From contig JALJCO010012624.1 of the NCBI GenBank assembly GCA_023101725.1, positions 55,100 to 119,099 of the forward strand: a stretch of DNA of 64,000 nucleotides, in the 5' to 3' direction. A model generated the notes under the pieces. That model made no database searches and was not told the origin of the DNA. It worked only from the letters and a program-made list of their open reading frames with translations. Below, piece by piece: positions 24,741 through 34,110 of the stretch (position 1 is the first letter of the stretch; each line of letters begins with the position of its first letter). This DNA comes from Atherinomorus stipes. Its lineage: Eukaryota > Chordata > Actinopteri > Atheriniformes > Atherinidae. The position numbers were made by a program, and so were the translations under genes.

Positions 24741-25660
24741 TCCACTTGATATCCTGTTTATTCATTTTATTTCTTTAATTAAACATTTGTCTATAACAGC
24801 ATTCCATACCATACTGCTGGGCCTGACAAGGAGAAATGAAAGAAAAGAAAGTTAATAGAAGCAGTGATAGAAAGTGGAACAGAGAGAAAGGAATAAGGAA
24901 AAGAGAGAGAGGAGAGAAAACATGAATCCACTTCCACAGTTTACTGGTGCATCTGTACAGAAATCCCTAAACAACATTCCAAGGTCTCTGCTGGAAAACA
25001 AAATTATCAATCCCCTACAGGAGGACCTGCAGGTGGCTTAAATATCCTCAGATCATACAAACACACGCAGAACTACGCAGAGAAGAGGTACAACCTAGTC
25101 ATCGCAATGGAAAGCAGTGTCACAGCATCAACATGCATAATAAAGGGTCTCCATGGTGATACAGTCATGCAGATGCAGCCTCGTCTCTGCAAGGAGGAGG
25201 AAGCCCGCACAGCCCGAGACCTGGTTCCCCCCAGCAGCCCCCCAGGGGCCCGGACCCCAGCCGCCCCCCCCCCAAAGGAATAGACATGCATCCCCCAAGA
25301 GGGCGGCCCCAGCCGGAGCCCCCCACTGTCATGGGGCCCCGGCCCCAGCAGACCAAGACCAGCAACTGCCGACCCCCCCCCTCCGGAGCCCAGGGCCCAA
25401 GCGCCCAGGGGCAACCCGACCCAGGTGGACCAGCCAAGACCATGCCCCCCCTCCCCCCGATGCCCCTGCACCACACACCTGACACCAGGGCGCAACCACC
25501 CCCCCCACACACCACCACCACACTCACACATGCACTTCTCCATCCACCCCCCCACCCACCTCTCTATACCCTCAATACCCACATGAACTCCCCCCCCCCA
25601 CACATGCACCGCCCCCACCCTCCAACCCTACCCACACTCACATTATTAGACCATGGTGTA
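24741..25660. mobile_element. Probable dispersed repeat, GA-rich then C-rich
   Basis: Composition changes in ordered blocks. There is an AT-rich lead, a purine-rich GAAAGAAAAG/GAGAGAGAGG block (24833-24922), mixed sequence, a very C-rich block (25225-25500), a CA-rich block (25500-25635), then AT. This order, together with phrases such as CCCAGCAGACCAAGACCAGC, resembles a dispersed repeat I recall from other teleosts, but I cannot name its family. Proline-rich frames on the plus strand and glycine-rich frames on the minus strand come from composition. A repeat-library search would settle it. Confidence 0.4.
25225..25635. repeat. C-rich low-complexity tract
   Basis: Many runs of 4-10 C residues occur on the plus strand. 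The minus strand therefore has several G-runs close together and could form G-quadruplexes. It lies inside the probable dispersed repeat. Confidence 0.8.
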
Positions 25661-26746
25661 TTACCATTATTATTTATGTTATTTATTTTTTTATTATTAT
25701 TATAATACCATTATTATTGTTTTATCTATATATTAATTTATTTAATTGATATTTTTATTGGATTAATTAATTGATTAGATTAATTAAAAAGAGAAATCTG
25801 AGGAGATTATTTCTACGGCAGCTGGATGTCAGAATTTATGACCTGCATGTTTAATGTTCGTTTGGTTAAATTTCTGCTTATAGGACAGTTTAATCGTCTT
25901 GCTGATTATGAAGTATGGCTTTCAGATGGGAGATACAACTGTATTCTGCTATTTTCTGATTTGACATTTATACCACTATGTTCAGAGTTTCTCTAACTGT
26001 GTAGTTTTTGTTGTCTGGGTAGCAGCTAACACCCTGATAACTAACGGAGAGCTAAATCTGGACTCACAGGACTCGTTCGTTCTACTTAAAGTTTTGATGA
26101 AAATCAAAGAACTTTTGCTGCAGATGATGTTGAAGTCCGGGATTGGCTGCAGTAGGGTTTTACTGGGATGTACTACCAGAGCAGTAAAAGCACCTCTGAC
26201 TGATCTGCAGCCTCGTTTTTGTCCTGCAGAATCACAGCGAACAGAGAGAAGGAGAACAAGTAAAGCTGGAGAACAGGTCTGCATATCCTTCATCCAGTTT
26301 AAACCCTCGTTTTTGTGCAAACTTCATTCAGTGGCAAAGTCAAACTGGTTCCACGACTCATGCGCTGGTTTGACTTCCAGGAAAGTCGTTATAGATTGTA
26401 AAACGCAGGCCGAACAGACTATTTATAAGACGCTGACAGTTAAAGTCACACAGACCATACATAACCTCTGCTGATGTATGGCTGCCATTAGCTAAATGCT
26501 TTTAACCAGCTGTTTGGATGGATGCCCCCCCTCCCGGCAGTTGCTTCCTTTCCTCTGCTCCGCTCCACGTTGTTATTTACGACGGAGAGGACGTGGTGGG
26601 AACGGCTCACACCTGGGATCACCGGTCCCACCCATGCATCATGCACCCGAGCAGCGCTGAAAGTTAGAACAACCTCTGCAGGAGATGAGGAACGCATCAT
26701 CAGATTCACTCCTCACTGTCCTGGAGGAGTCATTCTACTCCACTGA
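25661..26746. other. Spacer without recognised gene
   Basis: A TTATTATTATTAT-type AT-rich stretch (25661-25800) is followed by ordinary sequence. Open frames of up to about 126 codons (26094-26474 plus; 25982-26320 minus) have no recognisable domain. I treat them as chance. Confidence 0.45.
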
Positions 26747-27395
26747 AGCAAGCATGAAGGTCTCCAAAATGTCCTGGTAGACGGCTGCATTGATGCTGGA
26801 CTTGATGAAGCTCACAGGTCCATTCCTTATGAAGTCCTCCACACGTCTGAAAGGCCCTTTCCTGACCATCTTCTCCAGGCTGCTGTCAGCCCTCCGGCTT
26901 CTACACCGTTTTCTTCCTCACTTCTTCCTTCCACTTAACTGTCCATTAATGTGCTTTGAGACACTCTGAGAACATCCAGCTTCTTTTCTATCACTTTTTG
27001 TGTCTTTCCACCTTGTGCAGGGAGTTAATGATGGTTTTCTGCGCAACTGTCAGATCAGCATCTTCCCAATGATTGTGAATTCTTCTAAACCAACACAGAG
27101 ACTTTTTAAAGGCTCAGGGTACTTATGGAGGTGTTTGGATTACTGACCTGATTAGAATGTGACACTCTGAACCTACAATACTGGAGCTTTTCACAATATT
27201 CTCATTTTTTCAGTTTTTGAATTTGAGGTTTTCTTAAGCTGCAACTTCTAATCAGCAACATCCAAACAAATAAAAGCTGGAAATATATTGATTCACATAT
27301 TATTTATCTATACAAAATGTAAATTGCACCTTTTAAGTTGAATTACAAAAATACAAGAACTTTTTCAGGATATTCTCATTTTTGGGTAGTACCTG
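26747..27395 (-). mobile_element. Second Tc1/mariner-type element, internally deleted
   Basis: Read on the minus strand this starts at 27395 with CAGGTACTACCC, flanked by TA at 27396-27397. AT-rich terminal sequence follows, with repeated AATGAGAATAT-type words. A transposase N-terminal region comes next, and a fused piece of catalytic domain ends about 26757. The layout matches a Tc1/mariner-like family I recall as common in teleosts, whose complete copies also contain the GAATATT-type terminal words. The other terminus and most of the catalytic domain are missing, so this copy is 5'-biased and dead. Confidence 0.75.
26757..27075 (-). pseudogene. Transposase remnant of the second Tc1-like element
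   Basis: Minus-strand frames give a DNA-binding region. SQSVSKHINGQLSGRKK (26921-26975) has the spacing of the homeodomain-like HTH plus the GRKK basic motif of Tc1-like transposases. It is followed by SLEKMVRKGPF (about 26847-26880). The sequence then jumps to FIKSSINAAVYQDIL (26767-26812), which belongs much further along in the catalytic domain of relatives. An internal deletion near 26813-26840 therefore removed the first catalytic Asp region. In-frame stops are present in the N-terminal part, and the second Asp and the Glu are absent. Confidence 0.72.
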
Positions 27396-27809
27396 TATAT
27401 ATGTGTATCTGCAGCAAAGTATTTTGTATCCCATATGATGAACTACTGTATTTTCTCTGTATGTGTCCAAGGTGCTTGGAACTTAATCCATCAATCATAT
27501 ACACAGCTCTGTTTTAAAGTCCACGTCCCCTCCCATAGATGGAAAAATAAATCATCTGTCAGTGAAATCAGATGAAGTTGACAAAAGTGATGATTAAATA
27601 AAAATACTGTGAAAATCATGACATTGATTTGAAATTAAAAACACACACACAAAAAATAAAAACCAGTAAACAAGCATGATGGGGCTCTGAAGCTAAAATG
27701 TTGTTGAGCAACACTTTGAGACAATCACTGCAATCAGGTGTTTCTGTAACGTCCAATCAGACGTCTGCACCTGCTGACAGGTACGATGGTCCATGTTCAT
27801 GGAAAGATG
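27396..27809. other. Spacer without recognised feature
   Basis: AT-rich sequence between two transposons. No exon, RNA gene or repeat was recognised. Confidence 0.4.
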
Positions 27810-27817
27810 CTCTGATG

Positions 27818-28085
27818 CTGTGGTTCCCAAACTGGGGGGCGGGACCCAGCCAGGCCTCTAGTTTTTGTACTTCTAACAAAAAATGGGCATTTTCTTTAAA
27901 GTACTAATGAACAAATGGTGATGACTCAAAAGGCATTGCCCCCCCCCCCATCCCAAATGCAGTGCATTTTTTCATGTGTCTCATGGTAAATGTTCGGGTG
28001 CACCACCACGGTGGTGGGATGGGGGGCTTGACATTAACATTTCCGATGAAAAGGGGGCCCTACAAAAAAAGTTTGGGAACCACTG
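27818..28085. mobile_element. hAT-type MITE, 268 bp
   Basis: A short non-autonomous element. The left end CTGTGGTTCCCAAACT (27818-27833) and the right end AGTTTGGGAACCACTG (28070-28085) are inverted repeats matching at 15 of 16 bases. It is flanked by 8-bp target duplicates, CTCTGATG (27810-27817) and CTCTAATG (28086-28093), with one mismatch. The terminal-repeat type and the 8-bp duplication indicate the hAT superfamily. It has no transposase and contains poly-C and poly-G runs (GGGGGGC, GCCCCCCCCCCC). Movement would have depended on a transposase supplied elsewhere. Confidence 0.9.
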
Positions 28086-28104
28086 CTCTAATGTGTCTGG
28101 GACA

Positions 28105-28130
28105 GTTTTGTTTGTTTGTTTGTTTGTTTT
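28105..28130. repeat. (TTTG)n microsatellite
   Basis: GTTTTGTTTGTTTGTTTG-type run just outside the MITE. Confidence 0.9.
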
Positions 28131-28299
28131 CTTTCATCATTATTTGCAACCCAAATTCAAAAGAAATGTTTTATTTCACTAAATTATCATTTTGTAAGTT
28201 TTTATTTATTATCAGTTTCTTTAGTTTCTTATTTGAATTACTGTTGTGAATTTAGCCTTTTCTTTAACTGGAGGGTATGAATGAATAATTTTGAGGACG

Positions 28300-28372
28300 G
28301 CTGTATTTATATATACATACGGTATGTGTATATATGTGTGTATATTTATGTATATTTATGCATATGTTCCTC
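28300..28372. repeat. TA/TG-rich low-complexity tract
   Basis: Alternating TATATACATAC and TGTGTATATT words. It is an imperfect purine-pyrimidine alternating tract with no single clean period. Confidence 0.7.
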
Positions 28373-28465
28373 CGGTGGGCGGCGGGTTGGATGACTCACT
28401 AACGTCCTCTTAAGTTGCTCATTTCCAAATGAACAGGTTAAACAAGCAGACATGGACAGGAAGCC

Positions 28466-28478
28466 GTTGCCTAGCAAC
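28466..28478. promoter_or_regulatory. RFX X-box palindrome
   Basis: GTTGCCTAGCAAC is a textbook X-box, with GTTGCC and its inverted half AGCAAC around a one-base spacer. It is a stronger fit than the site at 18198. A weaker X-box-like site lies 78 bp downstream, and a CCAATCA box follows at about 28614. The cluster looks like promoter or enhancer sequence. No adjacent gene is visible in the window. Confidence 0.5.
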
Positions 28479-28555
28479 TGTGTCAGATGGTTCTCTGCAG
28501 GGTGGGAGCAGATGCCTTCTCTCTGAAGCGTCTGTCAGGCTGATATCAATTAGTG

Positions 28556-28569
28556 GTTGTCATGGCGAT
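28556..28569. promoter_or_regulatory. X-box-like site, one mismatch
   Basis: GTTGTCATGGCGAT fits RYYNYY-N2-RRNRAC except for the final base, T instead of C. It is notable only because of the consensus site 78 bp upstream. Confidence 0.25.
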
Positions 28570-28579
28570 GTTATTGATT

Positions 28580-29149
28580 GCTCAGTAAAGTGAAACTGCT
28601 GTTTGTCAGAGTGAACCAATCACAGCTCACGCCTCACTAACGAGCGTGCGCGCGTGTTCCCGTCCTCATCATACATGTGGTTGCACACACGAGAAGTTTT
28701 CAGGACCAGCAGGTCTCAGACCAGCTCTGATGTTCCCTCATCACGGACTTCGCTGCTGCTGCAGCCTCCAGAGACGAGGCAGCGAGGGAGGGGGTGCTTT
28801 TATCCTAGTTTTCAGGGTTTTACACCCCTGTGAACAAGCTTCGTCTCCACATCTGCTGCTTTCACCAGAACCAGATGCATTTAGCTGCACATCACGGATG
28901 GATTTCACCGATGCTGCCACAAATAAATCAAGTTTGTGATGTCAAGTTTGCCTGATGAAGGTCTAGCACCGAATCATGATATACATATATGCGAGTTGGA
29001 CAGTGTGCAGGAGGCTTTCTGTTAACTTTGGTTGTTTTCTCCTGCAGCTGTCACGCCGTATAGATGTGCCAAACGTTTTACCTTAATACAGTAAAAATGA
29101 GAAAAAGTTCAAACCAAATTACAGAAAATCACAATAAAGTTTTTAATGG
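28580..29149. other. Spacer without recognised gene
   Basis: Ordinary sequence. An open frame at 28646-28939 has no recognisable domain and no splice-site support. Confidence 0.4.
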
Positions 29150-29180
29150 AGCTGAGAAGAGGACCACAGAGCCCTGGAGA

Positions 29181-30280
29181 GGGGGGCCCAGAACGGAACC
29201 TTGTGGGACCCCACAGCTAGGGTTGTGCAATTAATCAAAATTTGATTGTGATTTCAATTTCAGTGTCAAACAATCTCCAAACTCATATAATCGAGTTGAA
29301 ACAATTTATTTGGCGTTTTTCTTTTTGAAAGTTATTCTGAAGTTAAAATTGATTTTAGTGGCTTCTCACCTGTGCAATTTGTTGGGTGTCATTAACAAAA
29401 ATGTTAGATTTGGAATGTGGTAGCATTGCACTAAAGCTTACAGTTTAGTTTGAATAAAAATGTATTTATTATTTATTATATTATATATATTTTTTTATAT
29501 ATAAAATAAATAGATTTATTTTATTTTTCAAATATCAGCTGGACATTTTATTTTGGATACATTTATGTTTTTCTATGCCTTATTTAATATTCAAACTATA
29601 ATTATTTTATCCATTTAATGTTTATTAATTGCAAAACAGCTGTAAGGTTCATATTTATAGCCTACATATTTTTCAGTTTCAACATTTTGCATAAATTATT
29701 AATGACAAACTGTCTTTGACAGAGAGAGAAATGTTAAATGAATGCATCATATAACTAAAAAATAATGGATTGAATAACCGTAATTTCAATATTAATCCAA
29801 ATAATGGTGATAATGACTTTTCCATAAGTGAGCAGTCCTACCCACAGCTGAGGAGGAGACACGATCGGAACCACTGCAGGACAGAACCTCTGACACCGAC
29901 ACATTGTTCCAGTCGTGTCAGGAGGATTTGGTCTCAACTGTGTCTAATTCTGCTGCTTCAGGACAGCACAACTCCCAGAGTCTACGGTTAAAAGAAGGTC
30001 ATTAAAACTCTGAAAGAGCCGTTTCAGTGCTGCAGAAGGACTTAAACCCAGACTGGAATTTATCAAGGATATTGTTAGGAACCAAGTGAGCCTGTAGTTG
30101 TTGTTGGAATACTTTCTCAAGCACTTCTGATAAGAAAGGGAGTTTAGTTATGGGCCTGTAGTTGGAGAGGATGGACGTGTTTAAATACAGCTGGATGACA
30201 GACGGGTGTAATTAAAGCAGAACTACTGTGGGGTGAATGCTGTCAAGGGGCAAAACCACATCCGAGAGTTCAGCCGGAGT
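29181..30280 (-). pseudogene. Reverse transcriptase pseudogene (L2-like non-LTR)
   Basis: Reading the minus strand from high to low coordinates, the frame gives PAELSDVVL near 30270, then SNYRPITKLPFLSEVLEKVF (NYRPI at 30150-30164). It continues as LDKFQSGFK (30041-30058), CSTETALSEF, NDLLLTVDSG, and finally GVPQGSVLGP (29181-29210). Of these, NYRPI-LPFL-LEK, FQSGF, STE-AL and GVPQGS-LGP are hallmark conserved blocks of L2/Rex1-type reverse transcriptases. The block with the first catalytic Asp (AFDTVDH in relatives) is deleted or scrambled, leaving only LDTVE. The YADD block is missing beyond the truncation. Stops and frameshifts are frequent. Enzymes of this family copy LINE RNA by target-primed reverse transcription. 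This copy cannot. Confidence 0.8.
29218..29840. mobile_element. hAT-like element inserted into the LINE remnant
   Basis: A 623-bp AT-rich insertion flanked by perfect 8-bp duplicates CCCACAGC (29210-29217 and 29841-29848). The left end is TAGGGTTGTGCA and the inverted right end is TAGGACTGCTCA, matching at 8 of 12 bases. Internal sequence near the left end (GCAATTAATC, GATTGTGATTTCAA) resembles fish hAT non-autonomous elements. No transposase frame is present. Removing it brings GTCCCACA and the rest of the reverse transcriptase back next to each other, confirming the insertion. Confidence 0.85.
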
Positions 30281-30285
30281 CACCT

Positions 30286-31017
30286 GGTGTAATGAGTGAG
30301 GTGGTGCTACACGTGGGGACGTGGAAGGATTAATCAGGTTTTAATAAACTTTTGTCTTTTTTAATATAATGTGGGTACTATTACAGCCAGTTGACCTCGT
30401 TCTGACATTTACCGCTTAGTTATTGATCGCTGGGATTTAGAGGTCTAACATGCAAACACAGACGTTGCGTCTGGAGGACATATACGAGGTCTGGTACCAG
30501 CACTGCTGGAGATGGAGCTCCTGTCCTCAGACCGGTCCATCAGGACTCTGAAGCATCACATCCAGGACGGTTTTCACCACGTCTGGAACGGTTTCTGCGT
30601 GAGCATCAGTCAGGTTGGAGGAGGAGAGAAGGAATTCTCTAATCTCTGCTTCTCCACAGTCCTGACATTTCTGAGGGGGACGAGGTGACCTGTCACTGGA
30701 AATAACTCATTCCTCTCAGGCTGATACACACTTCCAAGCATGTTACTGGGACGGAGCTCCAATTACACAGCAGCTATTTTCAACTTCACACACGTGTGTG
30801 TGAGAGCAGGCGGTTAGAAACAGAGCTACTGCTGCTCTATGCAGCTGACACCATCACCAGGTGTTAGACTTCATGAAGAAAAAGAAACAATGTTGAGTAC
30901 CAAGAAAAGCGCTATAAACCTAATCCATAATTATTATTATTATTATTAATATTATTATTATTAACATCTCATACAGACAGAAAAGTCCTCTCAGAAGCAC
31001 AAAAAGCAGAAGGTGGA
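30286..31017. other. Spacer with a small (ATT)n microsatellite
   Basis: No gene was recognised. TAATTATTATTATTATTATT-type repeats lie at about 30928-30963. An open stretch around 30478-30690 on the plus strand (LVPALLEMELLSSDRS) has no family match that I can name. Confidence 0.4.
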
Positions 31018-31083
31018 AGAAATTCTACGCTATACGCATCTTAACCACAAGATGGCAGTTATTCTACGCAATAGGCATCTTTA

Positions 31084-32813
31084 CCACTAGATGGCAGTTA
31101 TTTTACGTAATACGTATCTTTACCACTAGATGGTAGTTATTCTAGGCAATACACATCTTTACCACTAGATGGTAGTTATTCTACGTAATGTGCATTTTTC
31201 CCATTAGATGGCAGGAATTCTACGCTATACGCATCTTTACCACTAGATGGCAATTATTCTTCGCAATACACATCTTTACCACTAGATGGCAATTATTCTA
31301 CCCAATACATATCTTTACCACTAGATGGCAATTATTCTACCCAATACGTATCTTTACCACTAGATGGCAATTATTCTACCCAATACGTATCTTTACCACT
31401 AGATGGCAATTATTCTACCCAAAATGTATCTTTACCACTAGATGGCAGTTATTATACACTATACGCATCTTTACCACTAGATGGCAGTTATTTTACGCAA
31501 TACGTATCTTTACCACTAGATGGTAGTTATTCTAGGCAATACACATCCTTACCACTAGATGGTAGTTATTCTAGGCAATACACATCTTTACCACTAGATG
31601 GTAGTTATTCTACGTAATGTGCATCTTTCCCATTAGATGGCAGGAATTCTACGCTATACGCATCTTTACCACTAGATGGCAAAAATTCTATGCAATACGC
31701 ATCTTTACCACTAGATGGCAAAAATTCTATGCAATACGCATCTTTACCACTAGACGGCAGTTATTCTACGTAATGCGCATCTTTACCACTAGATGGCAGT
31801 AATTCTACGCTATACGCATCTTTATCACTAGATGGCAGTAATATTATTCGATACGTATCTTTCCCATTAGATGGCAGTAATTCTACGCTATACGCATCTT
31901 TATCACTAGATGGCAGTAATATTATTCCATACGTATCTTTCCCATTACATGGCAGGAATTCTACACTATACGCATCTTTATCACTAGATGGCAGTAATAT
32001 TATTCCATACGTATATTTCCCATTAGATGGCAGGAATTCTACACTATACTCATCTTTACCACTAGATGGCAGTTATTTTACGCAATACGTATCTTTACCA
32101 CTAGATGGTAGTTATTCTAGGCAATACACATCTTTACCACTAGATGGTAGTTATTCTAGGCAATACACATCTTTACAACTAGATGGTAGTTATTCTACGT
32201 AATGTGCATTTTTCCCATTAGATGGCAGGAATTCTACGCTATACGCATCTTTACCACTAGATGGCAATTATTCTTCGCAATACACATCTTTACCACTAGA
32301 TGGCAATTATTCTACCCAATACGTATCTTTACCACTAGATGGCAATTATTCTACCCAATACGTATCTTTACCACTAGATGGCAATTATTCTACCCAAAAT
32401 GTATCTTTACCACTAGATGGCAGTTATTGTACACTATACGCATCTTTACCACTAGATGGCAGTTATTCTACGCAATAGGCATCTTTACCACTAGATGGCA
32501 GTTATTTTACGCAATACGTATCTTTACCACTAGATGGTAGTTATTCTAGGCAATACACATCTTTACCACTAGATGGTAGTTATTCTAGGCAATACACATC
32601 TTTACCACTAGATGGTAGTTATTCTACGTAATGTGCATCTTTCCCATTAGATGGCAGGAATTCTACGCTATACGCATCTTTACCACTAGATGGCAGTTAT
32701 TCTACGTAATACGCATCTTTACCACTAGATGGCAGTAATTCTACGCTATACGCATCTTTATCACTAGATGGCAGTTATTCTACGTAATACGCATCTTTAC
32801 CACTAGATGGCAG
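31084..32813 (+). promoter_or_regulatory. Eleven exact CTCF core matches
   Basis: CCACTAGATGGCAG occurs exactly at 31084, 31435, 31474, 31786, 32059, 32410, 32449, 32488, 32683, 32722 and 32800 (start positions), all on the plus strand. Spacing is a multiple of 39 bp. CTCF is the vertebrate zinc-finger insulator and loop-anchor protein, and motif direction decides loop polarity. Occupancy here is not shown. Neighbouring sites 39 bp apart could hardly all be bound at once. Confidence 0.5.
31188..32650. repeat. 1,014-bp higher-order duplication in the 39-bp array
   Basis: The block starting with the marker TGCATTTTTCCCATTAGATG at about 31190 recurs at about 32204. The shift is 1,014 bp, exactly 26 units. 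The order of variant units after it is the same in both copies: GCAATTATTCTTCGC, several CAATTATTCTACCC, AAAATGTATC, then CAGTTATT. The second copy has lost one CAATTATTCTACCC unit. Confidence 0.85.
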
Positions 32814-33012
32814 TAATTCTACGCTATACGCATCTTTATCACTAGATGGCAGTAATATTATTCCATACGTATCTTTCCCATTAGATGGCAGGAATTCTAC
32901 ACTATACGCATCTTTATCACTAGATGGCAGTAATATTATTCCATACGTATATTTCCAATTAGATGGCAGGAATTCTACACTATACTCATCTTTACTACTA
33001 GATGGCAGTAAA

Positions 33013-33172
33013 TATGCATCAGGCAAAGCAAGGCAAGTTTATATGTACAGCAAATTTAATGTACACAACAAAGTGCTTTACATAAGACATTTAAATCATT
33101 ACAGTGGTGTGCAGAAGAAAAGAAGCATAAAAAGTGAAATTGAAATCCCTTTTTGAAAAAGGACTGACATAA
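33013..33172. mobile_element. SINE-like insertion splitting the 39-bp array
   Basis: The array is interrupted by about 160 bp containing GGCAAAGCAAGGCAAG, GTTTATATGTACAGC and AAAGTGCTTTACATAA. This resembles a conserved end of retroposons widespread in fish, where GGCAAGTTTATTTGTA is the usual form. The family is not assigned. A further 39-bp unit lies on the far side (33172-33212), showing that this landed inside the array. Confidence 0.6.
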
Positions 33173-33212
33173 TACACATCTTTATCACTAGATGGCAGTA
33201 TTTCTACACACT
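33172..33212 (+). repeat. Outlying 39-bp unit
   Basis: AATACACATCTTTATCACTA followed by GATGGCAGTATTTCTAC. It is a single unit beyond the insertion with a TCACTAGATGGCAG core, one mismatch from the CTCF consensus. Confidence 0.85.
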
Positions 33213-34110
33213 AGCATCCAGAATTGACCAGAAAGACAGAAACCTGGTGGTAAATGTAAGCCAATGATAGAAAAAAACACTTTATCAGGGTTTCTTTTGA
33301 CAATTTTAATAACATTTTCTACAGACCAGCGTTTAACTCCCTTGGTGGTTTTACTTCATTTCTGTTTTTATGTGTTGAACTGTTCTTTGTGATTTCTGTC
33401 TGAGAGAAGTGCTATGGAAATAAATTTTACTGACCTACTTTTGTTACCTAATTATTAGTAAGTCACTTAACCAAGTCCTTGTATTAAAAGTTAATTAGCA
33501 CATAAATGGCTTTTGTTGTTTTAAGGGAAAAATTTCCTGTTTGGCTCGACGGTCCATACAGCTGCTGAGTTTTAAAGTAAAACTCTCAGCAGCAGCAACT
33601 CTTTCACACATAATTATAACTGAGAGAAAAGTTTGGAGCATACAATAGCCACTGAGGTTACCTATTAATGTTGTTTTATAATTAAACAGGAATGAAAGGG
33701 TTATGCAACAGAGGGTAAGCAAGAGGGACTATAAAGAGGACTCTGCTGTAACTCACTGAAGCATTAAGTCTTATTTAATTGGGTTTCTCTGACCTAAAAA
33801 TATTCACTCTGATTACGCCTTGTGTTAAAAGAAGTCACAGAGGGATAAAACAGACTAATTGAGTTGAGATGCTAAAATTATTAATTGTCATTCTTACGTA
33901 ACATTAATGAGGCAATAGCAAAGCTGCGACCAGAAGATTCCTCGTTTTACGTTCTCCACTTTGATTCTGATTTCTAGATCTTTTATTCACAGCAGAAACA
34001 TCGCAAATCATGGAGCTCATCAGGAAACATGAATTATAAAAGCAGTTACAAGTCAGTCGATTTATTTTCAGTTATTTTAAATGACTGGTGATGTGAAAAC
34101 GAGGAATGTT
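33213..34110. other. Spacer without recognised gene
   Basis: AT-rich ordinary sequence. Open frames of up to 75 codons show no domain. Confidence 0.45.

Larger units (their letters stand above)
29150..30285 (-). mobile_element. L2-like LINE remnant, minus strand
   Basis: A non-LTR retrotransposon fragment covering part of the reverse transcriptase, truncated at both ends and split by the insertion at 29218-29840. No 3' tail and no endonuclease domain were found. Confidence 0.78.
31018..33016 (+). repeat. 39-bp minisatellite carrying a CTCF-type motif
   Basis: About 51 tandem 39-bp units, each with ATCTTTACCACTAGATGG, then CAGTTATTCTACGC and AATACGC. The part CCACTAGATGGCAG fits the CTCF core CCASYAGRKGGCRS at every position. 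Eleven units carry it exactly and most others have one mismatch: CCATTAGATGGCAG, CCACTAGATGGCAA or CCACTAGATGGTAG. All copies face the same way. Because 39 is 13 codons, one plus frame stays open with a 13-residue period (IFTTRWQLFYAIR). I regard that as incidental. A block of 26 units is duplicated (see the entry at 31188). Confidence 0.95.

Noticed and set aside
26094..26474. A 126-codon plus-strand frame as a possible host exon.
   Set aside because: No recognisable domain, no convincing splice sites, and an overlapping minus-strand frame of similar length. Chance is the simpler explanation.
31188..31526. A 112-codon plus-strand frame with 13-residue repeats (IFTTRWQLFYAIR).
   Set aside because: The 39-bp unit is a multiple of 3 and happens to lack stops in one frame. 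No start, domain or flanking gene structure supports a protein.
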